From: Bacillota bacterium
GTDB taxonomy: Bacteria > Bacillota > Bacilli > Thermoactinomycetales > DSM-44946
Reading direction: 5' to 3'
Length of the DNA stretch: 7,528 bases
Assembly: GCA_021793745.1 (NCBI GenBank)
Contig: JAJYSD010000044.1
Span: 1 to 7,528, forward strand
Under the pieces are notes generated by a model that saw nothing but the letters and a program-made list of their open reading frames with translations, ran no database searches and was not told the origin of the DNA. A program made the translations under genes and the position numbers. Within the stretch, counting starts at the first letter, position 1. Every line of letters begins with the position of its first letter. Positions 1 through 6,843 of the stretch are shown piece after piece.

Positions 1-1
1 C

Positions 2-1327
2 ATCGGTCCCAAACCGCTGGTGGACCGGACCGAAGAGGCGCTGAAATCCTTTCCGACCTTCGTTCCTCACCTGCGTCCCCTCGCTTCCGAGGAGGAACTG
101 CTGGACGCCACATCCGAACTGCTGGATACCGTCGAAGTGCTCCTGTTTTCCGAATACCGGGGGTACAAGCTGGCCCAGGATCGCCTCGAATTGAAGGTGC
201 CCGCCCACTACGTCCCCTTGATGGGCACGGGGTTGTACCGCTCCCTCTTTCGCTTGAACAGCCTGCACGGCGCCCAGAAACTTTCCATCGATTCCGTCGC
301 CGAGCGGTATGTGAAAAACATCCTGGAGGAATTGGGGGAGAACAACCGGGAGACCGTCTACTTCCCGGGTCCACCCACGGCACCGGTGGAAGAGATCGTC
401 CGCTTTCACCGGAAAAATGCCCTCAGCCATCCGCGGTGTGTGGCGATGACCGGAAACCACGCCGTCGCCATGGAAATGGAGAAAGAAAACATCCCCCACG
501 AGTGGGTCACCCCCACCCTGCAGGACCTGATCGTGGCCCTGGAGCGGGCATTGCTGTCGACGGAAACCCGGCGAATCAAAGAGGCGCAAATCGTGGTGGG
601 GCTGATCCAGATTGACAATTACCGAAAAATCGCCGGACAGTTCTCCTACGAGCACGACATCCAGCGCCTGGAGCTGGATCTCCACCGGCTGCTGTTGGAT
701 TATGTAAAACAGTTGGACGGGCATCTGACCAATCTGGGCGGGGGCGAGTACCTCTTTTTCACCACCCGCGGCATTTTCGAACGGGAAACCCGCGGCTATA
801 AATACCTTCCCTTGCTGGAGGAAACCCATCGCTCCCTCGGCATCACCCTGAGCATCGGCATCGGCTTCGGCCGATCGGCCACCGACGCAGGGACCCACGC
901 ACGGATGGCCCTTCGGCAATCCACCGAGTTCGGCGGCAACATCTGCTTCATCGTGCGGGAGGACCGCAGCGTCATCGGACCAGTGGAGATGACCCATCCC
1001 ATGATCTACGAGCTTTCGATCACCGACGAAAGCCTCCTGCGGGAAGCGGAAAAAGCGGGGATGTCCGCGATCTACATGAGCAAGTTGGCCGCCCAGATCG
1101 CCCGGTACGGCAAAACCGACTACACCGCCCACGAGCTGGCGGCGGTTCTGGGCATCACCATCCGCAGCGCCCACCGAATCCTGCTGCAGTGGATCGATGC
1201 CCAACTGGTGGATATCGTCGGAGAGGAGAAGGTGGCCACCCGAGGGCGGCCCCGACAGATCTACCGCCTGACCTTTGTCCAGGAACTGATGCGAAAGCGG
1301 AACCTGCTCAAGCACCCCGACCATTGA
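2..1327 (+). CDS. Transcriptional regulator with degenerate GGDEF/GTP cyclohydrolase III-like domain and C-terminal winged helix (5' partial)
   Basis: The frame is open to the left edge. A GTG at position 20 could start a 435-residue protein, but no ribosome binding site precedes it and the six upstream codons (IGPKPL) read as coding, so the gene is probably 5'-truncated. Numbering from that GTG, residues 1-180 are a mixed alpha/beta region I cannot place; a ligand-sensing role is possible. Residues 190-315 resemble the GGDEF / GTP cyclohydrolase III fold: LIQIDNY (195-201) matches the first metal-binding strand, GGGEY (240-244) stands where GGDEF would be, and LSIGIGFGRS (277-286) plus a following A-rich helix and GGN match the end of that fold. 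With Asp of GGDEF replaced by Gly, cyclic-di-GMP synthesis is unlikely; nucleotide sensing is an inference. Residues 365-417 form a winged helix-turn-helix (YTAHELAAVLGIT, then a wing ending RGRPRQIYRL). No membrane segments are seen. It converges on the enolase-family gene, and its target is unknown. Confidence 0.8.
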   Translation: MGPKPLVDRTEEALKSFPTFVPHLRPLASEEELLDATSELLDTVEVLLFSEYRGYKLAQDRLELKVPAHYVPLMGTGLYRSLFRLNSLHGAQKLSIDSVAERYVKNILEELGENNRETVYFPGPPTAPVEEIVRFHRKNALSHPRCVAMTGNHAVAMEMEKENIPHEWVTPTLQDLIVALERALLSTETRRIKEAQIVVGLIQIDNYRKIAGQFSYEHDIQRLELDLHRLLLDYVKQLDGHLTNLGGGEYLFFTTRGIFERETRGYKYLPLLEETHRSLGITLSIGIGFGRSATDAGTHARMALRQSTEFGGNICFIVREDRSVIGPVEMTHPMIYELSITDESLLREAEKAGMSAIYMSKLAAQIARYGKTDYTAHELAAVLGITIRSAHRILLQWIDAQLVDIVGEEKVATRGRPRQIYRLTFVQELMRKRNLLKHPDH

Positions 1328-1396
1328 GGGCGGAGGGAAGCACCCTCATTCCGCCCCATGACAACATCGGTGTCCCTTTCGATCCCTTTCCCCGGG

Positions 1397-1424
1397 AGCC
1401 GGTGGGAGCCTCGGCCGGCTTTTT
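1397..1424 (+). terminator. Intrinsic terminator of the regulator gene
   Basis: AGCCGG (1397-1402) pairs perfectly with CCGGCT (1415-1420) across a 12-nt loop and runs into TTTTT (1420-1424). It lies 70 nt after the regulator stop. A second hairpin closer to the stop (GGGCGGA 1328-1334 with TCCGCCC 1350-1356) has no T run, so it may be a transcript-end structure but is not a classical terminator. Confidence 0.65.
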
Positions 1425-1631
1425 CCCCGACGGCCCCGGGGCAACGGCAACAAAGGAGGCACCGACCGCGCCGGCGCTGAATGCGCCGCGGAGGGGAACC
1501 GGCGCGGGGACGATGGCATCCGTTTGCTGCGCACCCGCAATGATCGACCCTATCCGGTAGATTTCTACTTTCGAAGAACACCGACCCGGGCGGCCTGGTG
1601 GACGCCGATCGCACCGGAAAACCCTGAGGAC
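1425..1631. other. Intergenic stretch between two facing terminators, no gene recognised
   Basis: About 200 bp of GC-rich sequence separates the two convergent terminators. Open frames cross it on both strands, but they give arginine-, proline- and alanine-rich translations with no family I recognise, and they run through the terminators. A purine-rich AAAGGAGG (1452-1459) has no start codon at a usable distance; the next ATG (1485) is about 25 nt away and opens only 20 codons. An ATG at 1513 opens 15 codons. I see no tRNA, riboswitch or repeat array here. Confidence 0.5.
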
Positions 1632-1672
1632 AAATAAAAGCCGACACGCATCCCGAAGGGACACACGTCGGC
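1632..1672 (-). terminator. Intrinsic terminator of the enolase-family gene
   Basis: Read on the minus strand, a 15-bp stem (1672-1658 with 1654-1640; eleven Watson-Crick pairs and four G-U pairs) closes a UUC triloop and is followed by TTTTATTT (1639-1632). It sits 63 nt downstream of the stop codon at 1736. Stem length plus the U tract make this a convincing rho-independent terminator. On the plus strand the stem is not followed by a T run, so it looks one-directional. Confidence 0.85.
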
Positions 1673-1735
1673 ACGGATCCACTTTTTGCGGAGGGCCTAC
1701 AGGCCAACCCGCTCCGGCATCCCGCCGAAGCCGCC

Positions 1736-2866
1736 TCAATCCCCCTCCTCCAAAAACCGCTTTACTTCCGCCGTATCGACCACGCACCCGATCCCGGGAG
1801 CATCCGGCAGGCGGACTTCCCCTCCCTCCAATACCTCAGGCCCTTCTTTCACCGGATCTTCCTCGAGGAAGAAGGGACCGTTCAAATCGACGGGGGTTTC
1901 GATCTCCAGGTAGTTGAACAGGTGGGCGCTGGCCGCAAGTCCCAGGGTGGATTCCGTCAATCCGCCCCCCAACAAGTCCAGTCCGGCTTCCCGGGCGATT
2001 TCGCCGCACCGCCTGGCGCCGCTCAACCCGCCCATCTTGGTGGATTTGATGACCACCGTATCACAGGCTTCCAACCGAATGGCCCGGATGACGTCACCGG
2101 GGGTCCAGACGCTCTCATCCAAGGCGATGGGCAGGTGGACCTTGCGGCGCAGTTCGGCATGGCCGAGGAGATCCCCGGCCGGCAGGGGCTGCTCAAAGAC
2201 ATCCACCCCCAACACCTCCATCCGCTTGGCCAAGCGGACGGCCTGGGACAGGCTGTACGCCTGATTGGCATCCACCCGAAAAAACAGATCCGGCGCCGCC
2301 GCCTTCACGGCCTCCAACACGTCGACATCCCGGCGGGGATCCAGCCCGATCTTCACATCCACCCCGAGATAGCCCGCTTCCCGGGCCTGTCGGGCCTTCT
2401 TCGCCGCCTCCATCGGATCGGGGGTGCTGATCAGGTAGGAGAGGCGAATCCGATCCCGGAAGGAACCCATCCACACCCCGGACAGGCGAAGGCCCCGCCT
2501 TTTCCCGATCAGGTCGTGGAGAGCCATATCCACCGCCGCTTTGGCGATGGGTTGACCGGCGTCGAGCCCGCCCTTGATTTCCCGGTTCATGATCCGGTGC
2601 ACCCCCTGCAGGTCCTCCACCTCCGCCCCCGCCAATGCCGGAGCGATATACCGGCGAAGGGTGGTCACCACCGACTCCAGGGTCTCGTAGCTCCACCGGT
2701 GGCTGGGGCGCGCCTCTCCCCACCCTTCCCATCCCTGATCGTCCACCACCCGAACATAGACATGGGGAGCTCCCTGGGCCACCCCTCCCACGGAACCGCC
2801 CGAAATCAAGAAGTTTTGCTTCATCGGCAGACGCAATGGAAAGACGTCGATCCGGGAAATCTTCAA
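1736..2866 (-). CDS. Enolase-superfamily enzyme, muconate lactonizing enzyme/epimerase type
   Basis: This is a 376-residue protein of the usual length for the mandelate racemase / muconate lactonizing enzyme family. These cytoplasmic Mg-dependent enzymes abstract a proton alpha to a carboxylate. An N-terminal capping domain (1-130) is followed by a TIM barrel. Numbered from TTG, predicted metal ligands are D199 (RVDANQAY), E225 (FEQPLP) and D250 (ALDES). K172 (DVKIG) is the likely base on strand two and K274 (VVIKSTKMGG) the opposing lysine; E305 (GGLTES) lies on the last strands. Opposed lysines point to the MLE, o-succinylbenzoate synthase or epimerase group, not to the His-dependent sugar-acid dehydratases. 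The last-strand Glu, in place of the Asp-x-Asp of dipeptide epimerases, makes the Ala-Glu epimerase function less likely. The first lysine of KxK is Asp (D170). Start choice: GGAG at 2878-2875 is only 2 nt from a GTG (2872) but 8 nt from this TTG. The exact substrate is unknown. It is transcribed alone, ends at its own terminator and is divergent from the lyase. Confidence 0.88.
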   Translation of the reverse strand: MKISRIDVFPLRLPMKQNFLISGGSVGGVAQGAPHVYVRVVDDQGWEGWGEARPSHRWSYETLESVVTTLRRYIAPALAGAEVEDLQGVHRIMNREIKGGLDAGQPIAKAAVDMALHDLIGKRRGLRLSGVWMGSFRDRIRLSYLISTPDPMEAAKKARQAREAGYLGVDVKIGLDPRRDVDVLEAVKAAAPDLFFRVDANQAYSLSQAVRLAKRMEVLGVDVFEQPLPAGDLLGHAELRRKVHLPIALDESVWTPGDVIRAIRLEACDTVVIKSTKMGGLSGARRCGEIAREAGLDLLGGGLTESTLGLAASAHLFNYLEIETPVDLNGPFFLEEDPVKEGPEVLEGGEVRLPDAPGIGCVVDTAEVKRFLEEGD

Positions 2867-2874
2867 TTTCACCG

Positions 2875-2882
2875 CTCCTTTT
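2875..2882 (-). promoter_or_regulatory. Ribosome binding site that decides the start of the enolase-family gene
   Basis: The minus strand reads AAAAGGAG here. The spacer to the TTG at 2866 is 8 nt, which is near ideal, while the spacer to the upstream in-frame GTG at 2872 is only 2 nt. This favours TTG, giving the N-terminus MKISRIDVFPLRLP that is typical of the family. The difference is two residues. Confidence 0.6.
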
Positions 2883-2939
2883 TCCCATAGTCAACCCGTC
2901 CGGTCCACGGTGTCGATCCACGAACCTTAAGCCATCCCC

Positions 2940-2968
2940 ATTATAAGGGAGGGCGAAAGACCGGAAAA
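2940..2968 (-). promoter_or_regulatory. Candidate sigma-A promoter of the enolase-family gene
   Basis: The minus strand carries a perfect TATAAT at 2945-2940. With a 17-nt spacer, the -35 position is TTTTCC (2968-2963), which matches TTGACA at only 3 of 6 positions. The predicted start near 2933 would give a leader of about 65 nt. The weak -35 box lies inside the 9-bp repeats, which suggests that an activator or bent DNA may help polymerase. Confidence 0.5.
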
Positions 2969-2987
2969 CGACGAAATGGTCGAAAGG
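2952..2987. repeat. Four tandem degenerate 9-bp repeats with a GAAA core
   Basis: Four adjacent 9-mers are GGCGAAAGA, CCGGAAAAC, GACGAAATG and GTCGAAAGG. GAAA falls at the same position in all four, and the preceding base is C in three. The array covers the -35 region of the minus-strand promoter. It could be a regulator binding array or phased A-tracts that bend DNA. The copies are short and degenerate, so chance is not excluded. Confidence 0.4.
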
Positions 2988-3006
2988 CGCCATCGGATTT
3001 TTCGAC
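2979..3006. promoter_or_regulatory. Candidate operator: 7-bp inverted repeat in the divergent control region
   Basis: GTCGAAA (2979-2985) and TTTCGAC (3000-3006) are perfect inverted repeats separated by 14 nt. The half-site centres are 21 bp apart, about two helical turns, as expected for a dimeric regulator. The site lies between the two candidate promoters, 11 nt upstream of the plus-strand -35 box. Its left arm is also the last 9-bp repeat unit. The binding protein is unknown. Confidence 0.4.
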
Positions 3007-3017
3007 ATTCAATGGAC

Positions 3018-3046
3018 TTGCAATGGGAAGGGCTCTTCGCTATTTT
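3018..3046 (+). promoter_or_regulatory. Candidate sigma-A promoter of the lyase gene
   Basis: TTGCAA (3018-3023, 4 of 6 matches to TTGACA) and TATTTT (3041-3046, 4 of 6 matches to TATAAT) are separated by exactly 17 nt. Initiation near 3053 would leave a leader of about 36 nt containing the ribosome binding site. Both boxes are imperfect, which fits a regulated promoter. Confidence 0.45.
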
Positions 3047-3071
3047 TGTTAATGAAAAATTCGAAATTGAT

Positions 3072-3079
3072 AAAAGGAG
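3072..3079 (+). promoter_or_regulatory. Ribosome binding site of the lyase gene
   Basis: AAAAGGAG ends 9 nt before the GTG start at 3089, and the spacer is mostly a run of T. This supports the GTG as the true start; the next residues form a clean signal peptide. Confidence 0.75.
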
Positions 3080-3088
3080 TTTTTTTGA

Positions 3089-6000
3089 GTGAAAAATCTC
3101 CTCATCCTCCTTTGTCTGCTCCTGCTTCTGTTTACCGTTTACAACTTCCCTGTTCGCGCCCAACCCTCCGAGGGGGAAGGCGGCAAGACCCGGAGCACGA
3201 TTTATACCGAAGAGAAAGTGGCCAACGCCCGCAAAAACGTTCGCCAGTACGACTGGGCCCGCCAGATGCGGGACAATGCCGTCCAGGAAGCCGAAAAATA
3301 CCTGGCCTACGGCGAAGAGCGACTGTGGGAGATGGTGACGCCCCAGTCCCTTCCGCGCAGCTATGCCGTCAACTATGAGCTGGGTTCCCCGATCACCGGC
3401 AGGGAATTCAACGAAAAATACGGGTACCGGGGATGGCTGGCGGATCCCCTGAACGAACCCTGGAAGCTGACCGATCCCAGCAGCGGATACAAGTTCCCCA
3501 CCAACGATTTCGAATCCTACTACAAGAGCGGACTGGACGAGCACGGCATCTTCGATCCCAAACGGGCGGACAAGCGGTATCTCGTCAACGAGCTATACCC
3601 GGAAAAGGGGCCCGATTGGGGCGTGGATGACGGGACCGGATGGGTGGATGAAGAGGGGAACCGGTGGACCTTCATCGCCTATTACAACCATTGGCATGTC
3701 TGGCACGGCGGCGTGGTGGACAACGCCATCCGGGCCTTCCGGGACGCCTATCTGTACACCGGAGACCTGCGCTACGCCCGGGCCGGCCTCATCCTCCTGG
3801 ACCGCGTCGCCGACGTCTATCCGGAGATGGATGTTTCCGTCTACAAAGAGGAGGACGGCTTCCTCAACTCCCACGGCGGAACCGGAAAGGGCAAAATTCG
3901 GGGAAGCATCTGGGAAGCCACCGCGGTCCCCAATTATCTTTCGGCCTATGACGCCTTTTTCCCGGTGGTGGAGGAATCCGGCGCGGTGGAATTCCTTCGG
4001 GAAAAAGCGGAGAAATACAAGATGGACAACCCGAAGGACAGCGCCGCCGCCGTCCGTCAAAACATCGAGGACAACCTGGTGCGGCAGATGTTTCCAGCGG
4101 TGAAGAATGCCCAAATCCGGGGCAACTTCGGGATGCACCAGCGGGCGCTGGCCATGGCCGCCGTGGTGCTGGACGAGCCGGGAACGACCGAGAAGTGGAT
4201 CGATTGGGTGTTTCAGACCGGCGACCTCTATTCCGACCCCGACTGGCACCTGACCGGCGGAAATGTGATGACCACCCTCGTCAACCAGGTGGACCGGGAC
4301 GGGTTCGGCGATGAACCCTCCACCGAATACAACAGCTACTGGTTGCGGCAAATCATGGAAGTGGCCGACGTGCTGGACGGATACGACCGCTATCCCAAGG
4401 CCGATCTGTACAACAACGTCAAGTTCCGGAAGATGTTCGATACCCGTTACCCGCTGGTGATGGCGGACAACTACACCCCGACCATCGGCGATTCCTTCAA
4501 GACGGGCAATCCCGGGATCGTCGGAACGGTCCAGGAACACGTCAAGGCCTTTGAGCGGTTCGGCAAGCCGGTTCACGCCCAAATGGCCTACCGCTTGAAC
4601 GGCGATACCACCGACGGCCTGCACGGGGATATCTTTTCCTCCGATCCGGAAAAGGTGACCCGGGACATTGAGCGCATCATCGCTGAAAAGGGACCCTTCG
4701 ACCCCGGCAGCACCCATCTGGCCGGTTTCGGCTTCGCCGCCCTGCGGGACGGGAAAGCGTCCTCGGACCGGGGCATCGCCTACAAGTTCTCCGATCTGAA
4801 AAAGATCGATGCCACGGCGGAAGTGACCGATTCCCTGGGCCGGATCCACCTGGAAACCGATGAAATGGGGAAACGCATTCCCGAAGCCTTCGACATCCCC
4901 GAAGATTACTATGCCGAATCCGGTGCGGTTCAGCTGGAGGCGGTTCGGAAAGGGCGAAGAGTCACCTTCGCCTTCCAGGCCCCCGCCACAGACCGTTACC
5001 GTCTGGAAGTCATCCCCTTGGAATCGACCGGTTACGGGAAGTATGAGATCCGGATCGACGGAAAAAAAGTGAAAGAACACGATTTCTACGGCACCTCCCC
5101 CTCGCCGGAACCGATCTCCTTGGGTGAATTGAAGCTGAATCAGGGAAGCCACACCATCACCTTCGTCAATCGGGGCAAACATCCCCGGGCGACCAACTAC
5201 AAATTGGGGATCCACAAACTGGTCCTGAAAAACGCCGAGGCACAGGCCCAGGAAGCGAAGGATTCCCGCAATCTTCGGGGATTGTGGCTCTACTACGGTC
5301 ATAACGAAGTGGGCCGCCACGGACACAAGGATACCCTCAACCTGGGGCTGCACTCCTTCGGACTCGATCTGAGCCCGGACCTGGGCTATCCCGACAATTT
5401 CAAAGATCGCACCGAGTGGGTGAGCAACACCGTCAGCCACAACACCGTCGTGGTGGACCGCTCCAAACAAAAGGACCACTGGGTGGGCATCCCCCATCAC
5501 TTCGACGCCGCCTCCCGGGTGCAGTTGATCGATGTGGAAGCGCCCAAGGTATACCCGCAAACGGAACGGTACCGGCGGACCACGGCGATGATCCGGGTGG
5601 ATGAGGAAAACTCCTATGCCGTCGATCTCTTCCGGGTAAAGGGCGGGAAAGACCATCACTTCAGCTTCCACGGCGCCGAAGGCGACGTGACGACGGAGGG
5701 GCTCAATCTCGTGCCCCAGCCGAAGGGCACCTACGCCGGGGAGGACGTAGAATTCGGGGAGAAGGAACCGGATCAGCCGGATGGTTGGGATTACGCCGGC
5801 AGCGGCTTCCACTACTTGGCGAAGGTGGAGCGGGATCAAAACCCGTCGGGTCCCTTCAGCGTCGATTGGAAAATCCGGGACACCTGGGGTGTGCTCCCGC
5901 AGGCGGAGGATATTCACCTGCGCCTCACAATGCTCAATCCGGTAGACGAAGTCGCCCTGGCGGACGGTTATCCGCCCAAACTACCGGGGAACCCGAAGAG

Positions 6001-6688
6001 CCTGCGCTATTTGATCGCCCACCGGCACGGTGAGAACCTGGAAAGCCAGTTCGTCTCCGTCCTGGAACCCTACAAGAACCGGCGGTTCATCCGCTCCATC
6101 CAGTCCGTCCCACTGAAAGTGGACGGAAAAAGGGTCGATGCGCAAACGGCAGCTGCGGTGAAGGTGACCCTCGCCGACGGTCGGGTTGACTACATCGTCA
6201 ACTCGCTGGACCCGGACACGACCTACACCGTGGATGACAAGATCCGCTTCCGGGGCTTCTTCGGCGTCTATTCCGAAAAGAACGGAAAACCGGTCTATGC
6301 CTACCTCCACGATGGGCACCTCCTGGCACCGGTCTCCGGACCTCCCCTTCTCCGATCCCAGGGCCACGTGAAGGGGACCGTGGAAGATTTCACCCGGGAA
6401 CTGTCCACGGAAAACCACCTGACGGTCAAGCGGACGGGACCGCCGATCAACGTCAACGAACTCAAGGGCAAATCAATCTTCGTCGAGACCGATGGCGAAC
6501 GGAACGGCTCCTACGAAATTCAAGGAATCCGTCCCGCCTCCGGAAACCGTTGGGTGCTGGATCTGAAAGACATCACCCTGATCCGCGGATACAAGGACAA
6601 AAACGATTTTTCAAAGGGGTACATCTACAACGTGCAAAAGGGCGCCAGCTGGCGAATCCCCCTTTCCGCCGAGTGGGCCAAGCAATAG
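3089..6688 (+). CDS. Secreted heparinase II/III family polysaccharide lyase with inserted carbohydrate-binding-like module
   Basis: This 1199-residue exported protein probably cleaves a uronic-acid polysaccharide by beta-elimination. It starts with a signal peptide (K2, hydrophobic 4-18, likely cleavage after VRA at 24; no lipobox). Residues 40-540 form an alpha-helical toroid with GNFGMHQ (N346, H350) and STEYNSYW (Y414), the positions expected for catalytic Asn/His and Tyr. The heparinase II/III beta-sandwich carries GRHGHKD (H744, H746, D748), PDLGYPD (D764) and SHNTVVVD (H784). The order and spacing of H746, D764 and H784 resemble the Zn site known in Pedobacter heparinase II, with H744 as a catalytic candidate. 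Between the first sandwich strand (FAALRDGK, 549-556) and LWLYYGHNEVG (732-742) lie about 175 extra residues; 610-714 look like a beta-sandwich carbohydrate-binding domain. The protein is longer than a typical two-domain lyase of this family, with extra beta-rich sequence at the C-terminus. No sortase or S-layer anchor is seen, so it is probably released. Substrate (heparin-like, alginate-like or bacterial exopolysaccharide) cannot be told from sequence alone. Confidence 0.9.
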   Translation: MKNLLILLCLLLLLFTVYNFPVRAQPSEGEGGKTRSTIYTEEKVANARKNVRQYDWARQMRDNAVQEAEKYLAYGEERLWEMVTPQSLPRSYAVNYELGSPITGREFNEKYGYRGWLADPLNEPWKLTDPSSGYKFPTNDFESYYKSGLDEHGIFDPKRADKRYLVNELYPEKGPDWGVDDGTGWVDEEGNRWTFIAYYNHWHVWHGGVVDNAIRAFRDAYLYTGDLRYARAGLILLDRVADVYPEMDVSVYKEEDGFLNSHGGTGKGKIRGSIWEATAVPNYLSAYDAFFPVVEESGAVEFLREKAEKYKMDNPKDSAAAVRQNIEDNLVRQMFPAVKNAQIRGNFGMHQRALAMAAVVLDEPGTTEKWIDWVFQTGDLYSDPDWHLTGGNVMTTLVNQVDRDGFGDEPSTEYNSYWLRQIMEVADVLDGYDRYPKADLYNNVKFRKMFDTRYPLVMADNYTPTIGDSFKTGNPGIVGTVQEHVKAFERFGKPVHAQMAYRLNGDTTDGLHGDIFSSDPEKVTRDIERIIAEKGPFDPGSTHLAGFGFAALRDGKASSDRGIAYKFSDLKKIDATAEVTDSLGRIHLETDEMGKRIPEAFDIPEDYYAESGAVQLEAVRKGRRVTFAFQAPATDRYRLEVIPLESTGYGKYEIRIDGKKVKEHDFYGTSPSPEPISLGELKLNQGSHTITFVNRGKHPRATNYKLGIHKLVLKNAEAQAQEAKDSRNLRGLWLYYGHNEVGRHGHKDTLNLGLHSFGLDLSPDLGYPDNFKDRTEWVSNTVSHNTVVVDRSKQKDHWVGIPHHFDAASRVQLIDVEAPKVYPQTERYRRTTAMIRVDEENSYAVDLFRVKGGKDHHFSFHGAEGDVTTEGLNLVPQPKGTYAGEDVEFGEKEPDQPDGWDYAGSGFHYLAKVERDQNPSGPFSVDWKIRDTWGVLPQAEDIHLRLTMLNPVDEVALADGYPPKLPGNPKSLRYLIAHRHGENLESQFVSVLEPYKNRRFIRSIQSVPLKVDGKRVDAQTAAAVKVTLADGRVDYIVNSLDPDTTYTVDDKIRFRGFFGVYSEKNGKPVYAYLHDGHLLAPVSGPPLLRSQGHVKGTVEDFTRELSTENHLTVKRTGPPINVNELKGKSIFVETDGERNGSYEIQGIRPASGNRWVLDLKDITLIRGYKDKNDFSKGYIYNVQKGASWRIPLSAEWAKQ

Positions 6689-6711
6689 GCAATCTCCCGA
6701 AAAAACAATTT

Positions 6712-6756
6712 CCCTCCTGCGATCCCAATCCCAAAAGACGCAGGAGGGTTTTTGTT
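6712..6756 (+). terminator. Strong, probably bidirectional terminator between lyase and PTS genes
   Basis: CCCTCCTGCG (6712-6721) pairs perfectly over 10 bp with CGCAGGAGGG (6739-6748), followed by TTTTTGTT. It lies 23 nt after the lyase stop. On the minus strand the same stem is followed by AAATTG and then six T, about 90 nt past the PTS gene's stop, so it may serve both convergent genes. Confidence 0.88.
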
Positions 6757-6843
6757 CGGCAGCCAGTTTTTTCTCCGCAATGCTATGACCCAAACTTGGC
6801 TCTACCAACAAACCCTCATCTTGTTTCATCAAACCAAAGGCTA

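Noticed and set aside
1552..1580. GTAGATTTCTAC motif reminiscent of the stem of a Cas12a-type CRISPR repeat
   Set aside because: It occurs once, with no repeat-spacer periodicity and no cas gene nearby.
1308..1787. Minus-strand frame across the convergent intergenic region, with an alanine- and glycine-rich stretch that looks faintly protein-like
   Set aside because: It overlaps the end of the enolase-family gene, crosses two terminators, has no usable start with a ribosome binding site, and its first third is arginine-rich noise.
1922..2890. A 322-codon plus-strand frame opposite the enolase-family gene
   Set aside because: It is the antisense shadow of a clear family member, rich in Pro, His and Gly, and has no ribosome binding site.
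3046..3378. Small plus-strand frame starting just before the lyase gene (inner ATG at 3053), a possible leader peptide
   Set aside because: It has no ribosome binding site and runs far into the lyase gene in another frame with no recognisable product.
3593..5917. A 774-codon open frame antisense to the lyase gene
   Set aside because: The plus-strand lyase has a signal peptide, ribosome binding site and conserved catalytic motifs across the whole span. The antisense frame is a by-product of GC-rich codon use and shows no recognisable domain.
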